A stretch of 15,522 bases of DNA, from positions 1 to 15,522 of the forward strand of contig JAIFNK010000148.1 of the NCBI GenBank assembly GCA_020047775.1, written 5' to 3'. How positions within the stretch are numbered: position 1 is the stretch's first letter; every line of letters starts with the position of its first letter. The translations under genes and the position numbers were made by a program. Below the pieces are notes generated by a model. It made no database searches. It saw only the letters and a list, made by a program, of their open reading frames with translations, and was not told the DNA's origin. This document shows, in pieces, positions 9,767 to 15,522 of the stretch. This DNA is from Akkermansia sp. Its GTDB lineage: Bacteria > Verrucomicrobiota > Verrucomicrobiia > Verrucomicrobiales > Akkermansiaceae.

Positions 9767-11041
9767 ATGAAATCAAAGTTCGCACTATTGCTGTCCACCG
9801 CCGGTCTTCTCCATGCGGGAAGCCCCGATCTGGATACCACCCTCGCCCCGAAACCCGAGCCCTGGATCAAGCCGCTCATCGACATCCGCGCTCGCTATGA
9901 ATTCGGCGATGTCTCTCCACTCGACGAATCGAACGCGCTCACCATTCGCGAGCGTATCGGTTTCAAAACGATGAAATGGAATGGCCTGAGCCTGCTTGCT
10001 GAAGGTGAATTCACCCAAGTCGCCGCCTCGGACTACAGTGCCGCCGCGGGTCCCGAAGCCTATCCATTCGATCCGAAAAACACCGTCATCGCGGATCCGC
10101 GCAACGCGGAACTCAACCAGGCCTACATCCAATACGAAGGCTTCGATACGACCGCCCAGGTCGGCCGCGAGAAAATCGTCTATGACAACGCCGCCTTCAT
10201 CGGCAACGTCGGCTGGCGTCAGAACGAGCAGACCTTCGACGGCGTCACCCTGGCTAACAAATCCATCGACGGACTGACCTTCAAGGCCGCATATATCAGC
10301 CAGGTCAACCGGATCTTCGGCGCAGAAGCGGATTCTCCGCTCGTCGCCATCGCTCCGACCGCCACCAAGGCTGCCAGAATCTTCGACAACGTCCAGGACA
10401 TCGACGCCAACGTCGGCTTGCTCAACGCATCCTACACCGGCATCAAGGATATCACCCTGGGCGGTTACGTCTATCTGATGGAGTTCGACGACAAGGAAAA
10501 CTGGGATAACAACACCTTCGGCATGAGCGCGCAGGCCGACGTCCTGGGACTCACCCTCTACGGAGAAATCGCCTGGCAGGACAAGGCCGGCTTCGGCGCG
10601 GATGACGACGCCTTCTATTTCCACGGCATCGCCACCAAGAAATTCGGCAACCAATCGGTCAGCCTGGGTGTCGAGCAACTCAACAAGGGATTCAAAACCC
10701 CGCTTGCGACGGTGCACGTGTTCAACGGCTGGGCGGACGTGTTTGACGCCGGTCGGATCGAAGGCAACCACAACGGAATCACCGACGTGTATGCCTCCCA
10801 TACGATTCCTCTCTTCTACGGACTCAAGTGGACCAACGTCTTCCACATCTTCGGCGAGAACGAGATCTCCACCGGCTACGGCTGGGAATATGACTCGATG
10901 CTGGTCAAAAAGTTCGACGACCATTTCACCGCGATCGCCAAGTTCGCCTTCTTCGAATCCGAGGGTGACACCTACATCGTCAACGGCACCGCCGTGCCCG
11001 ACGCCACCCGCTTCTCGGTCGAACTCAACTATGTTTTCTAA
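9767..11041 (+). CDS. Outer-membrane porin-like beta-barrel (alginate-export-like)
   Basis: The 424-residue product starts with a signal peptide (KFALLLSTAGLLHA, cleavage near residue 17). It continues as alternating beta-strand sequence typical of an outer-membrane barrel and ends in a C-terminal Phe (ELNYVF), the signature used by barrel assembly. Repeated strand and turn patterns run through the whole length, for example ALTIRERIGFKTMKWNGLSLLAEGEF, which resembles the alginate-export family in its opening strands. From memory, such barrels occur beside nitrate transport genes in Verrucomicrobia. That suggests a channel for anion entry, but specificity is inferred only from the neighbours. 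It is convergent with lysR, with a shared hairpin between them. Confidence 0.8.
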   Translation: MKSKFALLLSTAGLLHAGSPDLDTTLAPKPEPWIKPLIDIRARYEFGDVSPLDESNALTIRERIGFKTMKWNGLSLLAEGEFTQVAASDYSAAAGPEAYPFDPKNTVIADPRNAELNQAYIQYEGFDTTAQVGREKIVYDNAAFIGNVGWRQNEQTFDGVTLANKSIDGLTFKAAYISQVNRIFGAEADSPLVAIAPTATKAARIFDNVQDIDANVGLLNASYTGIKDITLGGYVYLMEFDDKENWDNNTFGMSAQADVLGLTLYGEIAWQDKAGFGADDDAFYFHGIATKKFGNQSVSLGVEQLNKGFKTPLATVHVFNGWADVFDAGRIEGNHNGITDVYASHTIPLFYGLKWTNVFHIFGENEISTGYGWEYDSMLVKKFDDHFTAIAKFAFFESEGDTYIVNGTAVPDATRFSVELNYVF

Positions 11042-11073
11042 CCACCAATAGGCAGTCTCCAGATGATCCTGAG

Positions 11074-11101
11074 GGGTCGTTCCGGTCAAACGGAACGGCC
11101 C
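11074..11101. terminator. Bidirectional terminator-like hairpin between porin and LysR genes
   Basis: GGTCGTTCCG (11075-11084) pairs with CGGAACGGCC (11091-11100), with one G-U pair and a 6-base loop. One further pair extends it to 11074 and 11101. It sits 33 bases after the porin stop and directly after the LysR stop on the other strand, the expected place for a shared terminator of convergent genes. The T-tracts on either side are weak. Confidence 0.6.
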
Positions 11102-11102
11102 T

Positions 11103-12026
11103 TCATGCGTCGGTCACCGTGCCAGGCATCGCCGCGAACGCCATTTCACACAGGCCGATGAACGCCTCCTCGACCAGACTGGGTTCGCGCTTGGGCGAAT
11201 GGAAGACCCCCCACTCGCGCTCGATTCCCGGCTCGTTGATATCCACCACTTTGAGACTCCCGTCACCGACCTCGCGGGCCGCCACCCATGGAGCCACGAC
11301 GCCGACCCCGATTCCGAGCTTGGCCATTTCCTTGATCGCCTGCATGTCACCGAGCACCAGCGGTTTCTTGCCGCGGCCGCCTTTTTGCTCAAGCCATTCT
11401 TCGATCAGACGGTGGGTCTCGGTCGCCTTGGCATAGATGATGAACTGATGGTCATTGATGGTTGTCAGCACCGACGAGCTGTCAACCGCCCACGGATGGA
11501 ACGGGGAAACCACGAATGCAAGCCGGTCATGGAACATCGGTCGATAACCTTCGTCGCCCTTGCCGCGAGGCTTGAGCCCGACCACCAAGTCGAGATCCGC
11601 GCTGGCAAGCCGGTCCAGGAGCGCCGTCGTATCGCCCGCTTCGATCACCGGCTCACAACGCGGAAAACAATCGCGGAACTCCCGTAAAACCGCCGGAATC
11701 AAAAAGTGGCAAAGGCTGTGCGGCGCACCGATCCGGATCCGGGTCTGCCCCCAGCGACGCAGGCCGTCGAGATCCCGGCTCGCCTGTTCCAGCTCGAAAA
11801 TCACCCGCTTGCAGCGCCGCAAAAGCAACTCCCCCTCCGCTGTCACGGCCACCCGCTTGCCGGTCCGATCCAGCAGACGACAGTTGAGTTGTTCCTCAAG
11901 AGTCCGGAGGGAGTGACTAACAGCCGACTGGGTCACGAAGATCCGCCGGGCAGCGAGTGTGAAGCTCCCTTCCTCAACCACCGCCACAAATGCACGCAAC
12001 TGTCTTAAATCCGGGACCCAGTCCAT
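11103..12026 (-). CDS. LysR-family transcriptional regulator
   Basis: The product is 307 residues, typical for LysR regulators. The N-terminal winged helix-turn-helix spans about residues 7-66, with LRQLRAFVAVVEEGSFTLAA and the recognition helix TQSAVSHSLRTLEEQL. A linker helix follows, then a two-lobed effector-binding domain from about 90, with IGAPHSLCHFLIP and MAKLGIGVGVVAPW. The ATG at 12026 is preferred because the HTH begins right after it and GAAAG lies upstream; an in-frame TTG at 12059 has no such signal. It is transcribed divergently from the NrtA/NasS-like gene with about 92 bp between starts, the usual arrangement for a LysR protein controlling its neighbour. The effector is unknown; nitrate or nitrite is a guess from context. 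Confidence 0.93.
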   Translation of the reverse strand: MDWVPDLRQLRAFVAVVEEGSFTLAARRIFVTQSAVSHSLRTLEEQLNCRLLDRTGKRVAVTAEGELLLRRCKRVIFELEQASRDLDGLRRWGQTRIRIGAPHSLCHFLIPAVLREFRDCFPRCEPVIEAGDTTALLDRLASADLDLVVGLKPRGKGDEGYRPMFHDRLAFVVSPFHPWAVDSSSVLTTINDHQFIIYAKATETHRLIEEWLEQKGGRGKKPLVLGDMQAIKEMAKLGIGVGVVAPWVAAREVGDGSLKVVDINEPGIEREWGVFHSPKREPSLVEEAFIGLCEMAFAAMPGTVTDA

Positions 12027-12053
12027 TGATGAATCACTTTCATTGAAATCTGT

Positions 12054-12095
12054 TGCCAAATGAGCATGGGTTGTGCCAATTCATCACCTTTGGCA
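12054..12095. promoter_or_regulatory. TGCCAA repeats in the LysR divergent promoter region, candidate operator
   Basis: The 92-bp region between the divergent starts contains TGCCAA at 12054-12059, TGCCAA at 12074-12079 and the inverted TTGGCA at 12090-12095. The last two form an inverted repeat with a 10-base spacer, 22 bp in all, similar in size to LysR recognition sites. No clear sigma-70 promoter could be placed. The assignment is by position and symmetry only. Confidence 0.35.
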
Positions 12096-12118
12096 TTCCA
12101 CGCGCTTATCAGGTCCCG

Positions 12119-13162
12119 ATGAATTTTTTGGACCGACAGCAGAAAGGCAACCATCCCATCCGACTCGGTTTCGTTCCGCTCAGTGACTGCGCACCAATCG
12201 CGGTGGCCAGGGAGACGGGGATTTTCGAACGTTACGGACTGAATGTCGTGCTTTCCCGCGAGCTCGGCTGGGCAAGTGTCAGGGACCGGATGTTCTATGG
12301 AGAGCTGGATGCGGCCCAATCCATCGCCGGCATCGCCTTCGCACTCGGCATGGGATTCAGTGAGTTGCGCTGCGAAGTCGCCGTTCCGCTGATCCTCAAT
12401 CTGCACGGGAACGCGATCACGCTTTCAAGCGAGTTGAGTCCCGCCGAAATCGGCAAGGGTGAAGGTTTGCAGGGCTACCTCACCAATTCCTGGAAAAAGG
12501 AGCGCCCGTTCACCCTGGCCGCGACCCACCGGTTTTCCTCCCATCACATCCTTCTCTATCAATGGCTGCGCCGCCACGGCCTGTCCTGCCCGGCGGATGT
12601 GGAAATCATTTTCCTGCCGCCGCCGCTCATGCCGCGCCATCTCAAGGCGGGACACATCGACGGCTACTGTGTCGGCGAGCCATGGAACTCCGAGTCCATT
12701 CTTGCGGGAAATGGCTGGTGCCCGGCCACCTCCTCGGATCTCTCCCACGGCCACCCGGAAAAGGTGCTTCTGCTGACCGGAAAATTCCTGCGCGAGCGCA
12801 AGGAGGAGTCGGGCGCACTGGTCGCTGCCCTGCTGGATTCGTGCAGGCTTTGTCAGGATCCCGCCTTCAGGAACGACATGGTATCGATCCTCGCCATGAA
12901 GGAATACACCGGCGCCTCGGAGGAGGTCCTGAAGAACAGCCTCGGAGGCTTGTTCAACACCGGAGCAGGATCCACCAGCGCGGCTTCCTTCCATGTATTC
13001 CATGGCGAATCGGTCAATTGCCCGACCGTCGAGAAAGCCTCGTGGGTTCTTGCGGGGCTCCGCGCCATCGGCAGCCTGCCGGATGTCACTTGCGGATCGC
13101 TCTCCCGGATCTACCGCGAGGACCTTTTCCACTCCGCGACCCTGTATTCCAAGGGGGCATGA
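12119..13162 (+). CDS. NrtA/CmpA/NasS-like nitrate-binding protein without signal peptide
   Basis: This 347-residue protein belongs to the nitrate/bicarbonate-binding (NrtA/CmpA) family. Typical motifs are [18 protein letters not shown] (13-30), the [14 protein letters not shown] region (45-58), [11 protein letters not shown] (93-103) and GYCVGEPWN. The N-terminus is short and polar and begins the fold almost at once: no Sec, Tat or lipoprotein signal is visible. It is therefore probably cytoplasmic, like the nitrate/nitrite sensor NasS or the C-terminal domain of NrtC. The ATG at 12119 is preferred, with AGG 5 bases upstream; a TTG at 12053 would run through the divergent promoter region. 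The LysR gene is divergent upstream and an NrtD-like ATPase follows after 64 bp. No NasT-type partner is in the window. Confidence 0.85.
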   Translation: MNFLDRQQKGNHPIRLGFVPLSDCAPIAVARETGIFERYGLNVVLSRELGWASVRDRMFYGELDAAQSIAGIAFALGMGFSELRCEVAVPLILNLHGNAITLSSELSPAEIGKGEGLQGYLTNSWKKERPFTLAATHRFSSHHILLYQWLRRHGLSCPADVEIIFLPPPLMPRHLKAGHIDGYCVGEPWNSESILAGNGWCPATSSDLSHGHPEKVLLLTGKFLRERKEESGALVAALLDSCRLCQDPAFRNDMVSILAMKEYTGASEEVLKNSLGGLFNTGAGSTSAASFHVFHGESVNCPTVEKASWVLAGLRAIGSLPDVTCGSLSRIYREDLFHSATLYSKGA

Positions 13163-13203
13163 GCTCATCTCATGCACACGAATAAGGGCTCTTCAAAAAA
13201 TAG

Positions 13204-13239
13204 GACCGATAAGACTTATACGACCTATGAGACCCATCC
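13204..13239 (+). repeat. Degenerate 9-bp tandem microrepeat spanning the ATPase start
   Basis: Four consecutive 9-mers begin with GAC: gaccgataa, gacttatac, gacctatga, gacccatcc. The consensus is close to GACCTATRA. The ATG of the ATPase gene (13227) lies inside the third unit. I recall similar microrepeats in intergenic regions of Verrucomicrobia, but only one array is visible here. Confidence 0.6.
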
Positions 13240-13970
13240 TCGAACTCTCCGCCGTCTCCAAAACCTACGGCCGCGCCCACGAACTCCACACCGTGCTCCG
13301 CGACGTGAACCTCACCGTGCAGGAAGGCGACTTCGTCTCCATCATCGGCTACTCCGGCTCGGGAAAAAGCTCTCTTATCAACCTCGTCGCCGGCCTGCTC
13401 AAGCCCAGCACCGGCACCGCCCTGATGGATGGCAAGCCCATCGACGGCCCCGGCCCCGAGCGCGGCATCGTTTTCCAGAACTACTCGCTGCTCCCGTGGC
13501 TCACGGTCACCGGAAACGTGCGCCTCGCCGTGGACCAGTTGTTCCCTAACCTCTCGGAATCCGAGCGCGCCGAACACGCCGCCAAATACGTGGACATGGT
13601 GAAGCTCACCCCCGCGTCCGGCAAGTATCCCAGGGAACTCTCCGGCGGCATGCGCCAGCGCGTCTCCGTCGCCCGCACCCTCGCCGCGAACCCGCGCATC
13701 CTCCTGCTGGACGAACCGCTCTCCGCGCTCGACGCCCTCACCCGCGCCACCCTCCAGGATGAAATCGTCGATATCTGGCAGAAAACCGCACCACCGTCAT
13801 CTGGATCACCAATGATCCGGACGAAGCCATCCTCGTCGCCGACCGCGTCATCCCGCGTCATCCCGCTGCTCCCCGGAGCGCACGGAGCCACCCTCGGCAC
13901 CGAAATCCCCGTCGCCATCCCCCGCCGCCGCTCCCAGCTCGCGCGGGAGGAAATGAAAGTCGAGGTCTGA
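13227..13970 (+). CDS. NrtD-like ABC transporter ATP-binding protein with compensated internal frameshift
   Basis: This is a NitT/TauT-type ATPase of 247 residues. It has Walker [10 protein letters not shown] (41-49), the Q-loop FQN (83-85), LLPWLTV typical of nitrate/taurine systems, the signature LSGGMRQ (138-144) and Walker B ILLLDEP (158-164). From residue 188 to about 208 the sequence turns into unrelated Pro/Ser-rich residues. The neighbouring frame there encodes the expected [21 protein letters not shown] single base appears missing near 13788, and a perfect 10-bp duplication at 13844-13863 restores the frame, after which [14 protein letters not shown] resumes. As written, the switch (H-loop) region is destroyed; in the corrected reading Asn stands where the H-loop His is usual. 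No permease gene is present nearby. It is either non-functional or mis-assembled. Confidence 0.85.
   Translation: MRPILELSAVSKTYGRAHELHTVLRDVNLTVQEGDFVSIIGYSGSGKSSLINLVAGLLKPSTGTALMDGKPIDGPGPERGIVFQNYSLLPWLTVTGNVRLAVDQLFPNLSESERAEHAAKYVDMVKLTPASGKYPRELSGGMRQRVSVARTLAANPRILLLDEPLSALDALTRATLQDEIVDIWQKTAPPSSGSPMIRTKPSSSPTASSRVIPLLPGAHGATLGTEIPVAIPRRRSQLAREEMKVEV
13844..13863 (+). repeat. Perfect 10-bp tandem duplication in the ATPase gene
   Basis: The 10-mer CGCGTCATCC occurs twice in a row (13844-13853 and 13854-13863), followed by a partial third start. It supplies the +10 that offsets an upstream 1-bp loss, so the downstream part of the ATPase gene is back in frame. Confidence 0.85.
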
Positions 13971-14132
13971 GCGGTTTCCATAGTTGTTGAGCCCTTACGG
14001 TTGGATCAGGTGAACTGAAAATCGGTCGATACCGCGCTGCGGCTTTCCGCCCTCTTTACGGAGCGCTGGATTCATCCGGCCCGCGCAGCGTGGGGATGAT
14101 GGGAGGACGATGGGAAGAATCCGCACTTATCA
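13971..14132. other. Intergenic region with a short hairpin
   Basis: No open frame here looks like a gene. GCTGGAT (14065-14071) and ATCCGGC (14074-14080) form a tight hairpin with one G-U pair. CGCTGCG and CGCAGCG motifs flank it at a distance. It could serve as a 3' structure for the ATPase gene or be a dispersed repeat, but only one copy is seen in this window. Confidence 0.35.
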
Positions 14133-14185
14133 AAGCCTTGCGATGCTCCCCGTCGGGTTCCGGTTGTCCGGCATGATCAAGGCTT
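14133..14185 (-). terminator. Long hairpin at the 3' end of the golvesin-like gene
   Basis: AAGCCTTG (14133-14140) is complementary to CAAGGCTT (14178-14185), and inside it ATGC (14143-14146) faces GCAT (14171-14174). On the minus strand this overlaps the stop codon of the golvesin-like gene and extends downstream, as a 3'-end hairpin would. No T-run follows, so factor-independent termination is uncertain. Confidence 0.35.
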
Positions 14186-14710
14186 CTTCCGCGTTTCATC
14201 ACCAGCGGCGTGGTCGGGGACCTTCACGAAGGCGACGGAATCAACGATGACCTTGCCGTCCGTTCCGGTGGTATCCAGCGTCACCGTGTGGATCCTCGAC
14301 GCCAGAAACCGATAAGTCCCCACCGGAACGGCGAATCCGAATTTTGATCCCTGTTTCATATTCCATCCAACTTTGGCGATGCCGTCGGCATGGTCGATCA
14401 CCACGGGAACGTTAGAGGCACGGTCCTTGCCCGGCTTGTAAAGCAACGAGATCTGATAACTTCCGTCTTCGGTGATCGGCAGTCTGAACTTGGCCTGCGA
14501 GGGCGACGCCGCACTGCCTGTGAGAAACTCGAACTCAAACAGACTGACGATACCGGTGGCGGACTCCTCCTTCCAGCTCCCGTTTCGGGAGAAATGTTCC
14601 TTGTCCGTGTAGGAGATGATGCTGCCAGTGAGTTTGTTGGTCTCCAGATCGATCCCATGGGTCGCCGTGCCTTCCGGGCCGACTTCTTTGACAAATGGCG
14701 GCGTGATCAC
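14177..14710 (-). CDS. Golvesin/xanthan-lyase-type carbohydrate-binding module, C-terminal part of the beta-helix protein
   Basis: The 177-residue frame carries a golvesin-like CBM in its second half: DGSYQISLLYKPGKDRASN (82-100), VPVVIDHADG (101-110), GTYRF (131-135) and DGKVIVDSVAFVKVP (151-165). Such modules occur at the ends of secreted polysaccharide-active enzymes. The frame is the same as that of the beta-helix piece upstream and is separated from it only by a TAA at 14714-14716. The GTG at 14710 (residue 1) is probably not a natural start: the sequence begins mid-domain with ITPPFVKEVGPEG and has no signal peptide. I infer that it is the C-terminus of one larger secreted protein. If expressed alone by reinitiation it would stay in the cytoplasm. 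Tail residues are basic (ETRKKP). Confidence 0.7.
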   Translation of the reverse strand: MITPPFVKEVGPEGTATHGIDLETNKLTGSIISYTDKEHFSRNGSWKEESATGIVSLFEFEFLTGSAASPSQAKFRLPITEDGSYQISLLYKPGKDRASNVPVVIDHADGIAKVGWNMKQGSKFGFAVPVGTYRFLASRIHTVTLDTTGTDGKVIVDSVAFVKVPDHAAGDETRKKP

Positions 14711-14713
14711 GGC

Positions 14714-15239
14714 TTAGGATGACCGGTTGCCGGCCTGGATGACATTCTGGTTCCCCCCGAAGATCACCTTCACCGGACCGCCCACGCTGTTATAGATCCA
14801 GTTGTCCTTCACCGTGGTATTGCTGGTGTCCCAATCCAGGAAAATTCCGTTGGCGAGTTTCCGCTCCGGCTCGCCGCCGGGTTTCCAGATGTAACCCCAG
14901 GCGTCGTAAAGCCAGTTGTTGAGAATATGGTTGGGCGCGTTGAGGGTGTTCATCGTGGCGAAGTGGATGCAACCGCCATCAATGGTGGTCTGCATGGCAT
15001 TGTGGATGTGGTTGTATTCTATCACATTACCACCCTGGTTGCGGAAGGCGAAGACGCCGTTGCGCGAAAGATCGTTGAAGAGATTGTGGGCGATGTAGTT
15101 GCCAGGCGCCATCGTCATGCTGAACGGACGCGAGTCCAGATGCACCCCGCCGCCGTAGTAGCGGATCCGCCCGCAATGCTCGACGGTGTTGCGCGTGATG
15201 CGGTTGAGGACCGGCGCGACCTTGGCAGCGGCCTCGCCC
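14714..15239 (-). CDS. Right-handed parallel beta-helix protein, central part (broken gene)
   Basis: This segment has the repeated short strands and Asn-rich turns of right-handed beta-helix (PbH1) proteins: NRITRNTVEHCGR, YYGGGVHLDSRP, NYIAHNLFNDLSRNGVFAF, NVIEYNHIHNAMQ, NWLYDAW and VKDNWIYNSVGG. The family includes many secreted polysaccharide lyases and hydrolases, but no catalytic residues can be assigned. The start of this frame is not genuine: the authentic N-terminal sequence is in another frame, and the switch lies at about 15236-15240 and fits one extra base (or two missing). At the other end the frame runs into TAA at 14714-14716 just before a golvesin-like module in the same frame. 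The gene therefore carries two lesions. Confidence 0.75.
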
Positions 15240-15522
15240 GGCGATGTCAATCCGGCCGGTTTCTGAATTGACGCCGGTGACGGTGTTCCATTGGTTGAAG
15301 AACCTCGACTGCGGAACCACGTTGATCTGGGCATCGGCAGCGGTTCCCCAGCTTGCCTTGATCGAGGAGCGCTCGACAACAAGATGGTCGAACGCACCCT
15401 TGGGGTTGCCCACGGCACCCGTCGCATAAAGAAATGGATTACTCTCCGTGACGTTGGGATAGCGGGCCCTAACCGCCCGACGACCGTCGACAAATAACTG
15501 CCGGAAGTTCCACAAGTCCTTC
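15237..15522 (-). CDS. Beta-helix protein, upstream part (5' end beyond window)
   Basis: The frame is open from the window edge and reads LWNFRQLFVDGRRAVRARYPN, a stretch I recognise from large secreted beta-helix proteins of this phylum, then NPFLYATGAVGNPKG, ASWGTAADAQINVV and WNTVTGVNSETGRIDIAG. It joins the central part after a one-base shift near 15238. The N-terminus and any signal peptide lie outside the window. The out-of-frame extension below about 15236 is not coding. A TTG at 15515 is an internal Leu codon, not a start. Confidence 0.65.

Noticed and set aside
9785..11089. 434-codon open frame antisense to the porin-like gene
   Set aside because: It is an acidic, low-complexity reading with no family features; the plus-strand product has a signal peptide and a barrel C-terminus.
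12053..12118. TTG start giving an NrtA-like protein 22 residues longer that overlaps the LysR gene's alternative start
   Set aside because: The extra residues do not resemble a signal peptide and the region carries the candidate operator; ATG 12119 is better supported.
13172..13549. Small plus-strand frame beginning with ATG at 13172
   Set aside because: It is an Arg/Pro-rich out-of-frame reading of the ATPase gene with no motif of its own.

Overview
The window is a high-GC bacterial chromosomal segment, most likely from the phylum Verrucomicrobiota (or the wider PVC group). The pointers are a small secreted protein with an SHD1-like domain, a GYF_2/DUF4190/pseudopilin-like membrane protein, a secreted DUF1080 (3-keto-disaccharide hydrolase family) protein, a secreted beta-helix protein with a golvesin-type module, and a nitrate-type locus that includes an outer-membrane barrel protein. 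The assignment rests on recognised protein families, not on rRNA. Most start codons lack an obvious Shine-Dalgarno sequence, so several starts were chosen from signal peptides or family alignment.

Layout. Bases 95-6050 carry plus-strand genes: the ribosome-assembly GTPase der, an exported SHD1-like protein, the NAD-dependent DNA ligase ligA (split by a 58-bp imperfect tandem duplication), and a GYF/DUF4190 membrane protein. Next comes a convergent minus-strand DUF1080 gene (6064-6780). Divergent from it is a tight plus-strand group: ispD (MEP isoprenoid pathway), overlapping by 4 bp an M16 zinc protease, followed 13 bp later by a TIGR02206/YwaF-like integral membrane protein.

Bases 9767-13970 look like part of a nitrate/nitrite (NitT/TauT-type) uptake and sensing locus: an outer-membrane porin-like barrel, a LysR regulator, and, divergent from the regulator, a signal-peptide-less NrtA/CmpA/NasS-like binding protein followed by an NrtD-like ATPase. 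The permease and an exported binding protein expected for a complete transporter are not in the window. Only 64 bp separate the binding-protein gene from the ATPase gene.

The right end (14177-15522, minus strand) is a secreted right-handed beta-helix protein with a C-terminal golvesin-like carbohydrate-binding module. It is interrupted by a frameshift and an in-frame TAA.

The most notable signal is a cluster of reading-frame lesions in otherwise well-conserved genes: a 58-bp duplication in ligA, a 1-bp loss compensated by a perfect 10-bp tandem duplication in the ATPase gene, and a shift plus a stop in the beta-helix gene. The two ligA repeat copies differ largely at synonymous positions. 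That favours an assembly join between two strain haplotypes over an old duplication. I see no convincing new defence, mobile or RNA-guided system. The best leads for new biology are the soluble NrtA-like protein paired with LysR, the two mutually exclusive hairpins at 9571-9595, and the 9-bp microrepeat straddling the ATPase start codon.
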